Assembly (NCBI GenBank): GCA_040219235.1
Contig: JAVJSV010000005.1
Location: 62,001-126,000, forward strand
Length of the DNA: 64,000 nucleotides
Origin: Rhodospirillaceae bacterium
GTDB taxonomy: Bacteria; Pseudomonadota; Alphaproteobacteria; Rhodospirillales; Rhodospirillaceae
Direction of reading: 5' to 3'
Shown: piece by piece, positions 18,650 to 26,110 of the stretch
Position numbering within the stretch: the stretch's first letter is position 1
Layout of the letters: every line of letters begins with the position of its first letter
Notes under the pieces: model-generated
What the model saw: only the letters and a program-made list of their open reading frames with translations
Told to the model about the DNA's origin: nothing
The model's database searches: none
Made by a program: the position numbers and the translations under genes

Positions 18650-18710
18650 CGACCTTTTTAGCGATTTATTTAACGTGGCCGCAATCCGGTCTTCAAATCA
18701 CCACACCTCA
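18650..18710 (-). ncRNA. SAM-II riboswitch
   Basis: The minus strand shows the compact SAM-II (metA) aptamer: GGTGTGGTGATTTG, then ACCG, ATTGC, GCCACG, the A-rich TTAAATAAA and the nearly invariant GCTAAAAAGG. The GTGG/CCAC stem forms P1 and the 3' AAAAGG segment makes the pseudoknot. SAM-II is mostly alphaproteobacterial and controls metA, metX, metZ and similar genes; here it is about 60 bases from the metZ start with a terminator between. Confidence 0.92.
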
Positions 18711-18711
18711 G

Positions 18712-18739
18712 ATTTTAACCGTATTTCCCAGGTAATCAA
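18712..18739 (-). promoter_or_regulatory. metZ promoter
   Basis: TTGATT (18734-18739) and TAAAAT (18712-18717) on the minus strand, 16 bases apart, match sigma-70 boxes well. Initiation would fall a few bases downstream, at the first base pairs of the SAM-II aptamer, which supports both calls. Confidence 0.65.
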
Positions 18740-18904
18740 GTCTCCAGGCTTGTCGATGCAGACTAGGCTGGAAAATAAGCAATAACTTTTTCATTTGAAC
18801 CATTCGTGCCGGTTGACTAGAACACTAGGTAATCTTGAATTTTCAGTCTCTTAGCTCGTTATATTTTAAATGGGATGGGCTGGTATACATAAAGGTAAAG
18901 TAAA

Positions 18905-19561
18905 ATGAGCCAAGAAAAATTAGAGGCGGCCCTAAGCTTGCATCAGGCAGAACAGTTTGATCAAGCAGAAGAAGCTTATTTGAATATTCTTGTCGACGAG
19001 CCCAAAAATGCAGAAGTTCTGAAACTTTTAGGGGTTCTTGCTTGTCAGCGCAGTCAATTTGAAGATGGCATAAGTTATTTGGAAGCTTCAATTGACGCGG
19101 ATCCATCGGTTTCTGAATACCATCACGTGCTGGGTCATAGTTATCTTGTTGCAGGACGGATAGATGATGCAATTACGTCTTTTATTAAGGCTGGAGAAAT
19201 TGACCCTGGGCGTGAAGATGTCTTCGCAGCTTTAGGTGATACTTATCAGAACATACAGAAATTTCCTGAGGCTCTGAAGGCGTATCATCAAGCGGCTGAA
19301 ATAGCACCAGATCAAATTAAGTATCATGTGAATGCTGGGTTAAGCGCTATTTTTAGCAACCAGTTCGAGATCGCGGGCAGGTACCTAAATTATGCACTTG
19401 AACGCACAAAAGACTTCCCCCAGGTTTATTATGGTTTGGCCCTCGTGGAGGCCGAGAAGAAGCAGATTGCCAATGCGCACGAGTTTATTTCAAAAGCGGT
19501 CAAACTCGACCCAGATAACCCTGAGTATCAAAGATTGCAACAACAGTACGCGGCTCAATAA
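18905..19561 (+). CDS. TPR protein without glycosyltransferase domain
   Basis: 218 residues made of about six tetratricopeptide repeats. The N-terminus (LEAALSLHQAEQFDQAEEAY, then NAEVLKLLGVLACQ) follows the same pattern as the seven larger TPR-glycosyltransferase proteins of the neighbouring locus (LEAALRHHQAG, then PDALNLLGVIAHQ), but the catalytic C-terminal domain is absent. It is on the opposite strand, convergent with the end of the secretion operon. Probably a scaffold; it may be a shortened paralog of the array members. Confidence 0.85.
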   Translation: MSQEKLEAALSLHQAEQFDQAEEAYLNILVDEPKNAEVLKLLGVLACQRSQFEDGISYLEASIDADPSVSEYHHVLGHSYLVAGRIDDAITSFIKAGEIDPGREDVFAALGDTYQNIQKFPEALKAYHQAAEIAPDQIKYHVNAGLSAIFSNQFEIAGRYLNYALERTKDFPQVYYGLALVEAEKKQIANAHEFISKAVKLDPDNPEYQRLQQQYAAQ

Positions 19562-19642
19562 CACAATCTGTACGGCGTTATTTTTAATGCTTCAGAGTAA
19601 AACTTGTGCGTTCTGGGGGAATCTATTAGCGTTTCACTTACA

Positions 19643-19876
19643 TTACATTCCTCGTCGACGTCTAGGCTGAACCTGCGTTCCTGTTAGCAAGGTTATCACA
19701 TGTGCAAGCGTCGCTAAGAACAACAACGCCAATATGACCATGAGTAACCCATAATTTAGGATTCGTGGGTTTAACGGATCTGGTGGTTGTTTCGCCCTAT
19801 AATAGCAGAGGCCAAGCAGTCCGATTTCTAGAACCAAAACACCTATAGTGATTGCAAGCTCAATTTGTGTGGTCAT
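19643..19876 (-). CDS. Small hypothetical membrane protein
   Basis: 77 residues with two predicted membrane helices (about 7-27 and 43-66) and a basic C-terminus (QPRRRRGM). It begins 42 bases after the Sel1 lipoprotein gene on the same strand, so it may be the last gene of the secretion operon. I do not recognise the family. Confidence 0.55.
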   Translation of the reverse strand: MTTQIELAITIGVLVLEIGLLGLCYYRAKQPPDPLNPRILNYGLLMVILALLFLATLAHVITLLTGTQVQPRRRRGM

Positions 19877-19918
19877 ATTTATAAGTCTTTGAATTGCCCG
19901 ATTTCTTCACCCTGACCT

Positions 19919-20713
19919 TTAGTTAAAAATGGGATCTTTCTGGCCATCTGGGCATGGTTGATAATAGTCGTCGCCCATCTCTGCGAATTTAGTCGGACGT
20001 GTACCTGGATCACCTTCCTGCCATTCTATGAGACCTAAATCAATTAGGCGCCGAAGATTGAAGTTCGCGAGCACACTATTTCCTTCTAAATAAGCTTTTC
20101 GATACCATTTTGCCGCTTTGGAGAAATCACGATCTAGTCCACCTTTACAGCTGTCATAAGCCTCAGCCAAGCTAAACTGAGCATCAGGATGACCTTGCAG
20201 CGCTGCTTTTCTGAACCACGGTATAGCAGATTCCCAATCAACGGATTGAACGCCTTGTCCCCTAGATAACATAAAAGCATACCAATACTGCCCCAGGTCA
20301 TAACCTCCTTTGGCAGACTTTTCCATCCAATGTATCGCATCCTCATGAGAGAGGGGGGCACCAGCTTCTAGAAGATAGGCAGACCCAAGGAAGTACTGTG
20401 CTCTTGGGTCTCCGCGAGACGCAACATCTTCTAGAATCTCAATGCCTTTAGATTGATTACGTTCTAGTCTGTCTCCACTCATGTAGCGAATTGCTAAGTC
20501 AATTAGAGCCTCGTCAGACCCGGCTTTACCTAAGTCTTCCAACTGCTCAGCAGTAAGAGTGCTATGGTAAGAGTCATTCGGGTACCAATAGTCCCGAGTT
20601 TGTTCCGACGTTCGGTATGTTGTGCATGCGGCAAGTGCGAGAACGCATGATATTCGTAATAGAGCTCTTACCGGCTTTAGAATTGCTTGGGTATCCATAG
20701 TTATATGCATCAT
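19919..20713 (-). CDS. Sel1-repeat lipoprotein
   Basis: 264 residues. A hydrophobic N-terminus ends in an LAAC lipobox (Cys30), so it should be a periplasm-facing lipoprotein. It then carries four or five Sel1-like repeats of about 36 residues (for example SKGIEILEDVASRGDPRAQYFLG and SAIPWFRKAALQGHPDAQFSLAEAY). The start overlaps the secretin stop by four bases. In this place it could assist assembly or function of the secretin, but Sel1 proteins have many partners. Confidence 0.85.
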   Translation of the reverse strand: MMHITMDTQAILKPVRALLRISCVLALAACTTYRTSEQTRDYWYPNDSYHSTLTAEQLEDLGKAGSDEALIDLAIRYMSGDRLERNQSKGIEILEDVASRGDPRAQYFLGSAYLLEAGAPLSHEDAIHWMEKSAKGGYDLGQYWYAFMLSRGQGVQSVDWESAIPWFRKAALQGHPDAQFSLAEAYDSCKGGLDRDFSKAAKWYRKAYLEGNSVLANFNLRRLIDLGLIEWQEGDPGTRPTKFAEMGDDYYQPCPDGQKDPIFN

Positions 20714-22752
20714 TCTTGTTCAGGATATTGTGGATAGGAATTTTCAAGCTCTCCGAGCTGTGATCTGAATGCATCACGTACCAATCGTGACGTATCTCGA
20801 TTATCGATTATATAAGGGGTAAGTAAGACGATTAGCTCTGTCCTATTTAGGCCCTGCGACTGATTCTTAAACAGATTGCCCAACAAAGGAATATCTTTCA
20901 GATATGGAATTCCATTATTTCCTTTGCTGAAATTTTCTGAAATCAGTCCTGCCAGTAAAACTGTTTCGCCATCGTCGATTGATAAAGTGGTTGAAAAGCC
21001 CCGTGTAAGTATCAAGGGGCTTTGTATGCCAGAAGTATCGTTTGCTTGTGCATCACTTACTTCTTGTTGAATTGTTAGTTCAACACGCTGGCTAGAATTT
21101 ACGACAGGGGAAATTGTCAGCACCACACCGGTGTTACGATATTGTACTTGTTGCAGTATGTTGCTGGTCCCATTTGTAGATCCGTCTGGTGCAGTTTGCT
21201 GTGTTGTAATGATTGGCACCTGAGTTCCAACTTGCATTGTCGCAGTTTTACCGCTGGCGGCAACCAGTCTCGGGCTGGATAAAATAGAGACCCTGCTTTC
21301 ATCTGCAGCAGCATTAAGTGAAGCCGTGAAACTTCCATTATCGCGAATTAGATTAACGGCGAGGCCCTCGCTAGACTCAATTGTAAAAGAGTTTGATGCA
21401 GATGCAGTATCATCAAAATTTAATACGGCACCTAATGACTGACCTTGATCCAAAGTTACCTCTGCAACAGTTGCCTCTATGAGTACTTCATAGGGCGCTT
21501 TGTCCATTTGATCCGCTAAAGACCTAAACTGAGAATATTGTTCTGCAGTGCCTTGGAAAATAATTGCATTTCTTGATGTGTCGACCACGACAGAATTTTT
21601 GGCCGCTTGCACAGTTGTTTGCTCGCCGTCTGTTACCGTGCCTTCCCCGCTAGTCCCTAGAACCTGGCTTATCAGAGCAGCAACTTCTTCAGCATTCGTG
21701 TTCCTGATCTGATGATAAAACACACCACTAGTGTTGATTGTCTGTCCAGGCTGATCTAATTCAGCCGCCCAGTTGGTGACATGCCGCAAGTTTTGCTCAC
21801 TCGTGGCGAAGACAATGATAGTGTTAAGTGCTTGCACAGGTATTAGCTTGATGGACGCTACAGAGTTAGAACCTCTTTCAATTGAGTAACCCTCTGCTTG
21901 AAGAACTTCTAAGAGTTGCGTGGTGAGCCGGTCAACACTCCAATAAGCTGGCGATATCTTTAAACTCCTGCTGCCCGCTAGTGTTGGCTGATCTAATATT
22001 TCTATCAAATCTAGTGCAGCCGCAATGTCCTCTCCGGTGCCTAGTAAAATCAAAGCATTTGAAAATGGAACAATGAGAATATCCAGCCTTCCTCTAAGGG
22101 TAAGGCTGAGCCAGTTCTGCATCGTTTGAACGCGGATGTTATCAACGGTTGCATAGTAAAATACAGGCCTCATGTCGCCAGGGACATTTGAAAACGCACG
22201 AGATCTAATGATACGGGGGATTTCTGTTTGGGCCTGCGCATTTTCAATGACGCGATAGACACCATTTTGATAAGCAATACTGATGCCGTAATTTGCTAAA
22301 ACTTGCGTAACAAGTTGATAGAAAGAGTCCGGTGTTGCTGGTTCTGCAGTACGCAGTGTGACGAGCTGTTCTCTGGACAGAACTGCGCTATCTATCTCAA
22401 ATGTTAAATTAAGTAGTTCACCGAAGACAGTGTTTATAAATGCGGGAAGGGCTACGCCTTCGAAGTTAATACTTATGTTTTGTCCGGTTAAGGATGGTGG
22501 CTGATCGCTAACAACGGGTGCGCCTGCATTCCTGCCAATTGGCGTCATTAAACCGGGTTCGGCTAATAATTTCTCGCGACCAGCGGTAGGGCCCGAGAGT
22601 TGGGCAGGCGCAACATCTGAGTCCGCTGAATCTTTCTGTTTAATTAAAGGCGTCGTAATTGGAGTCCGCGGAACCGTTGTGCAGCCAGTGATTAAAAATA
22701 TAGATAGTATAACTGCGAACGGTTTAACCGAATTTCTAGATGGTAAATTCAT
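20710..22752 (-). CDS. gspD: Type II secretion secretin GspD (lipoprotein form)
   Basis: Outer-membrane secretin channel of 680 residues. The N-terminus has an LITGC lipobox (Cys24), unlike most GspD proteins. An N0 domain (INFEGVALPAFINTVFGELL) is followed by N1-N3 modules including FVIE/VIATVAEVTLDQG-type segments, then the secretin core with VQYRNTGVVLTISPVV, GETVLLAGLISENFS, GIPYLKDIPLLGNLF and RTELIVLLTPYII near the C-terminus. Self-lipidation resembles the liposecretin HxcQ, which does not need a separate pilotin. It abuts gspC (TGATG overlap). Confidence 0.93.
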   Translation of the reverse strand: MNLPSRNSVKPFAVILSIFLITGCTTVPRTPITTPLIKQKDSADSDVAPAQLSGPTAGREKLLAEPGLMTPIGRNAGAPVVSDQPPSLTGQNISINFEGVALPAFINTVFGELLNLTFEIDSAVLSREQLVTLRTAEPATPDSFYQLVTQVLANYGISIAYQNGVYRVIENAQAQTEIPRIIRSRAFSNVPGDMRPVFYYATVDNIRVQTMQNWLSLTLRGRLDILIVPFSNALILLGTGEDIAAALDLIEILDQPTLAGSRSLKISPAYWSVDRLTTQLLEVLQAEGYSIERGSNSVASIKLIPVQALNTIIVFATSEQNLRHVTNWAAELDQPGQTINTSGVFYHQIRNTNAEEVAALISQVLGTSGEGTVTDGEQTTVQAAKNSVVVDTSRNAIIFQGTAEQYSQFRSLADQMDKAPYEVLIEATVAEVTLDQGQSLGAVLNFDDTASASNSFTIESSEGLAVNLIRDNGSFTASLNAAADESRVSILSSPRLVAASGKTATMQVGTQVPIITTQQTAPDGSTNGTSNILQQVQYRNTGVVLTISPVVNSSQRVELTIQQEVSDAQANDTSGIQSPLILTRGFSTTLSIDDGETVLLAGLISENFSKGNNGIPYLKDIPLLGNLFKNQSQGLNRTELIVLLTPYIIDNRDTSRLVRDAFRSQLGELENSYPQYPEQE

Positions 22753-23267
22753 CAGTCCAACTCCAAACTTTCGGCGTCACTAAAAAGTGCGATACGCATG
22801 CTCTGGCTTTGTTTTTCAAATTTTATCTCATTTTCCGCGATCATAGTTAACACTTCACCTCCTGGCAGAGTGTCTCCCGTTTCATAGAGATTTAGCTTAC
22901 CGGTCACTAAGTTGAGGGTCACGGCGTTCCATTTTTTACCTCTGCTCACGATGCCCAATAGCTGCCAGCGGTCCCCGTCAAGTGAAGTTTCAACCGCTTC
23001 TTCCACTAAAGGAGCTATGCTGAGTGGCTCGCCGCCGAATAGCGGAGCAGCTAGCATCGTGTCGATATCAGGCTGAATATTTAGAGTTGCTCGCGCAGGA
23101 AGTTGCCAAGAGCTGTTAAGGTCTGAGTTGCTTCCTGAACTTACAAGCCCCAGAATTGCAGCCACTACTCCGAGGGCAACAGAGCATGAGACAACAAGGA
23201 TTGATGTCATGTGGCCTTTTAAGGCTTTCACAAACGACATGATCTGATGCTTTATGTCAACGTTCAT
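22752..23267 (-). CDS. gspC: GspC-like inner-membrane protein without PDZ domain
   Basis: 171 residues: one N-terminal membrane helix (about 18-42), a linker, then a domain with RWQLLGIVSRGKKWNAVTL and LYETGDTLPGGEVL that matches the homology region of GspC/PilP, the part that touches the secretin N0 domain. There is no room for the C-terminal PDZ or coiled coil of typical GspC. It lies between gspM and gspD with overlaps of four and one bases. Assignment rests on this domain plus position. Confidence 0.75.
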   Translation of the reverse strand: MNVDIKHQIMSFVKALKGHMTSILVVSCSVALGVVAAILGLVSSGSNSDLNSSWQLPARATLNIQPDIDTMLAAPLFGGEPLSIAPLVEEAVETSLDGDRWQLLGIVSRGKKWNAVTLNLVTGKLNLYETGDTLPGGEVLTMIAENEIKFEKQSQSMRIALFSDAESLELD

Positions 23268-23893
23268 CCTGCGCCATCTCTTATTTTAAGCACGGTCATG
23301 AGGTCCATCTCAACTCTTGCATTTCTTCCCGGTCGAATAATCAATTGCTCAACTATCACCCAGGGTTGACTGGTTGCGGTGTCGTTCAAAAAACGGATTA
23401 GACCTACTTCTTCCAGCGGTGCTAACACTTTTGCTCGTATGTGCTGCAGTGACGATAAAGTTTCAGAATTTGCGCCAATATTTCCAACAGGACCTCTGGA
23501 AAGCTGTACTTGGCGCACTTCCATCCCATGTTTTTCTAGATTCGTGCGTATCCATCTTTCAAAGCCAGCTTCTGCTAGGCCAGGTGTGTCACCAGGCCAA
23601 TATCTTTGTTCTAGTTGGCTGACGAATTCCTCAGCTTCAGCTGCTCGCTCTGGCCACCTTGTTTCGCTAACCTGAGCCTTAAGTTGAGCCAGCTTCGCCT
23701 GTGATGACTGAGTTTCGACTTTGGTTTTGCTCGATAAGCTCTCTAAATAAATTACTGGTCCAATATAAAGAAGGCAGCCGAAAACTAAGACAAGCCATTT
23801 AAGTCGCTCATTAGCCCTTAACTCGGCCTTAAAGTCGAGCATGAGCTCTTTAACTTTAGGAGAGATAGTCTTTAACGTGTTGTATTTATCCAT
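23264..23893 (-). CDS. gspM: GspM-like protein
   Basis: 209 residues with a single membrane helix (about 36-52, WLVLVFGCLLYIGPVIYL), a coiled-coil stretch and a periplasmic ferredoxin-like domain, the plan of GspM/PilO. It overlaps gspL by eight bases and gspC by four. In the complex GspM pairs with GspL in the inner-membrane platform. Sequence similarity in this family is low, so the call leans on size, topology and position. Confidence 0.78.
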   Translation of the reverse strand: MDKYNTLKTISPKVKELMLDFKAELRANERLKWLVLVFGCLLYIGPVIYLESLSSKTKVETQSSQAKLAQLKAQVSETRWPERAAEAEEFVSQLEQRYWPGDTPGLAEAGFERWIRTNLEKHGMEVRQVQLSRGPVGNIGANSETLSSLQHIRAKVLAPLEEVGLIRFLNDTATSQPWVIVEQLIIRPGRNARVEMDLMTVLKIRDGAG

Positions 23894-24995
23894 TCTGGCT
23901 CCCCTGTCTTGAAGAGGCGATTTTCATTCTCACTATAAGCGTTTGACCTCTCGTGCTTGCGCTGACGTTGGAAAATAAATCGTCATTCTCAAAAGCTTTT
24001 ATAAAAACCCTTGGATCGAGTTCCGAACTAAGATCGAGGCCAAATTCTAGGTCACCAGAATCGTACTCCCAACTGAGCAAAGTTACACCGTGCTCATAGA
24101 GCAGGCTATGAGCACGGGCGAGTATTTCAATTTGATGGGGGTACTTGTGCAGTGATGAGATGTCTTCCGCAGTTTCAAGAGCAATTAATGCATTGAGCCG
24201 GTTTGCTCTAATGGACTGACTAGTGTCCTCTATTGCCGCAATTTCTTTATTAATAAGCCAATTCTGAGTCATGTATGTTGTTATCTGTGCAAGAAAGAAG
24301 GTGATAGGCAATATTAATAAAACCGTCGCGAAAGTGCGTGCCGGTCGATAGTTAACTACATAACTAATCAAATCACCGCTATTTGGCTTCTCATGCCAAG
24401 TTTTATCAAGCCATACCGGCTCTATTACATCTGGCAAACCGTTGCCTGCCTGTTGTCCTGCTATGCGGGAGAACAAATACCAGTCGTTCACTGTAGGCGT
24501 GTTCTGCCACCATCGTGAGGCCATGAGTATACCGTTTTTCCAGAATTGGCCTTCTATACCATTTACACACGTCACAAGACGTAGACCGTCGGTTATATTC
24601 TGCCGAATAAAGGCTTCTGGTATTACTTTGCATTTGATTGGATCGTAGCCGAGTTCTCTAATCTGGCTGTGTACTTGCTTTTTGTCCCATGCAAATACAC
24701 AAGCAACATTTCCGGACCATGCGACTGCATAACCAGTATCATCAAACGGCGACCAAGCCTCCACTTTCAGACTGAGAGCAGAATCTTTTTGTCGTTCACT
24801 TAATTGCCCAGGAATTGAGAGGGTGACATGCTTCAAGTGCTTTCGCGCGGGTACCCAGATAACGTTTCTATCGGACTCTTCAGCACTTTCTAAATCAATC
24901 TGCCCCTCGCGCAATATCTTCGGGCTTGGGGAAAGTATATTTTGGATTGATGTCTGCCACTCGCTCTTGGATGACTTTAGGAATTTTATAAACAT
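23886..24995 (-). CDS. gspL: GspL-like protein
   Basis: 369 residues: a cytoplasmic actin-like N-terminal half (WVPARKHLKHVTLSIPG, LKVEAWSPFDD), a membrane helix at about 222-242, and a periplasmic ferredoxin-like C-terminus, as in GspL, which links the GspE ATPase to GspM and the pseudopilus. The ATG at 24995 implies a 101-base overlap with gspK; a TTG at 24914 would reduce it to 20 bases, so the exact start is unsettled. Confidence 0.82.
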   Translation of the reverse strand: MFIKFLKSSKSEWQTSIQNILSPSPKILREGQIDLESAEESDRNVIWVPARKHLKHVTLSIPGQLSERQKDSALSLKVEAWSPFDDTGYAVAWSGNVACVFAWDKKQVHSQIRELGYDPIKCKVIPEAFIRQNITDGLRLVTCVNGIEGQFWKNGILMASRWWQNTPTVNDWYLFSRIAGQQAGNGLPDVIEPVWLDKTWHEKPNSGDLISYVVNYRPARTFATVLLILPITFFLAQITTYMTQNWLINKEIAAIEDTSQSIRANRLNALIALETAEDISSLHKYPHQIEILARAHSLLYEHGVTLLSWEYDSGDLEFGLDLSSELDPRVFIKAFENDDLFSNVSASTRGQTLIVRMKIASSRQGSQNG

Positions 24996-25968
24996 AGTCT
25001 ATTTGCCAGGGCTGGTCTGGCTCCCTTCGAAGTAATGTAAGAGAGAAGCGTATTGTTTCATTTGTTTCTCTGTCTATAAGGTCAATTATAAAGCACAGTC
25101 CTGGCACAAAACTGTAAAAGAAAGGTTGTGCTACCAGGATTAATCCAGCCGCATTTCCGATGTCTTGAATATTCCGGAAAGGATACGTTTCGCGGGCAGT
25201 CATTAATAGACTAGCCGTATCAGCGCTGACCCCTTCTATGTAAGTTTGTAGCGCTATTTGTGGGGCCGTATTCGGATTGAATCCATTAGACCTACAGGTC
25301 GTCAAAATTGGCGTTGTATAATGGTTTTCCCAAATTTCTGATGCTGCTGACCAACCAATTATTCTTTGAGCTTCTAATGGGGTTAGGAGTTGAAAATTGG
25401 CTGGGCGAGTAAGCCCTAAATTATTGTAGTCATTGATTTCGGCACCAGAGAGTCTCGTTAGATCATCCTCATCGCGATAGTCAAGTAGCGTATCAATCAA
25501 GCTATCGTGAAGCGTTTCGTTGATGTTCAATGATGTAAAGAAACGTTTAAGGGTGGTGTTGTTCGCAACATTCAGATTAACCAATCCTCTGCCGTCTTGG
25601 ATTTTAATCGCATATCTAGGATTGCTTGAGACTGTTGAGATTCTACCGTCAAGAATGATCGTCTCACCGTCACCAAATTCAGTGTTTAATGTGTCACTGA
25701 ATGGATCCAGACTAGATCCTGGTTCTGGTAGTTTGTCTACAATCACGCCACGGAATGTCATGGGTTGCCTAGCGAAGGCAAATATTATTTCATTGCGAAT
25801 ATTAGCAAAAGCAAGTTCTGAGTCTGCTTTGTTTTGGACGGCTATTGCATTGTTAACTGCAGTTGAAACCCACTCAGACAATACTGCTGCCGCTAAACCC
25901 ATAACGGCAATGATCCATAAGGATAATGGCAGTATGAAACCACGCGACAGTTTGATAGAAATTTTCAT
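24895..25968 (-). CDS. gspK: Type II secretion minor pseudopilin GspK
   Basis: 357 residues. The short leader ends in RG and is followed by FILPLSLWIIAVMGLAAAVLSEWV, a pseudopilin helix lacking Glu at position 5, as is usual for GspK. The large globular domain has DGRGLVNLNVANNT, LDYRDEDDLTRLSGAE and a helix-hairpin stretch NPNTAPQIAL typical of the family. GspK caps the pseudopilus tip with GspI and GspJ. It is separated from gspJ by a TPR-glycosyltransferase gene, which is abnormal for a gsp operon. Confidence 0.9.
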   Translation of the reverse strand: MKISIKLSRGFILPLSLWIIAVMGLAAAVLSEWVSTAVNNAIAVQNKADSELAFANIRNEIIFAFARQPMTFRGVIVDKLPEPGSSLDPFSDTLNTEFGDGETIILDGRISTVSSNPRYAIKIQDGRGLVNLNVANNTTLKRFFTSLNINETLHDSLIDTLLDYRDEDDLTRLSGAEINDYNNLGLTRPANFQLLTPLEAQRIIGWSAASEIWENHYTTPILTTCRSNGFNPNTAPQIALQTYIEGVSADTASLLMTARETYPFRNIQDIGNAAGLILVAQPFFYSFVPGLCFIIDLIDRETNETIRFSLTLLRREPDQPWQIDYVYKIPKVIQERVADINPKYTFPKPEDIARGAD

Positions 25969-26110
25969 ACAATGGATGTTTTAAGAAAACTCTCTAAAGC
26001 TGGTTTGCAGAAGTGACACATAGAGTTTCGTATCGGTGAGCAACAAACTATCTAAAAAATAGACTTAGAGCCACACCGGCTACCTATAGAGAAAAGCGTC
26101 TTCAGGCGAG

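Larger units (their letters stand above)
18592..18904. other. Intergenic region between metZ and a TPR gene
   Basis: 313 bases without a gene. The metZ-proximal part holds, on the minus strand, a terminator (18612-18640), a SAM-II aptamer (18650-18710) and a promoter (18712-18739). The rest (18740-18904) holds the upstream region of the plus-strand TPR gene, with an AAAGG ribosome site at about 18892; a TTGACT at 18813 may be part of a weak promoter for it. Confidence 0.7.
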
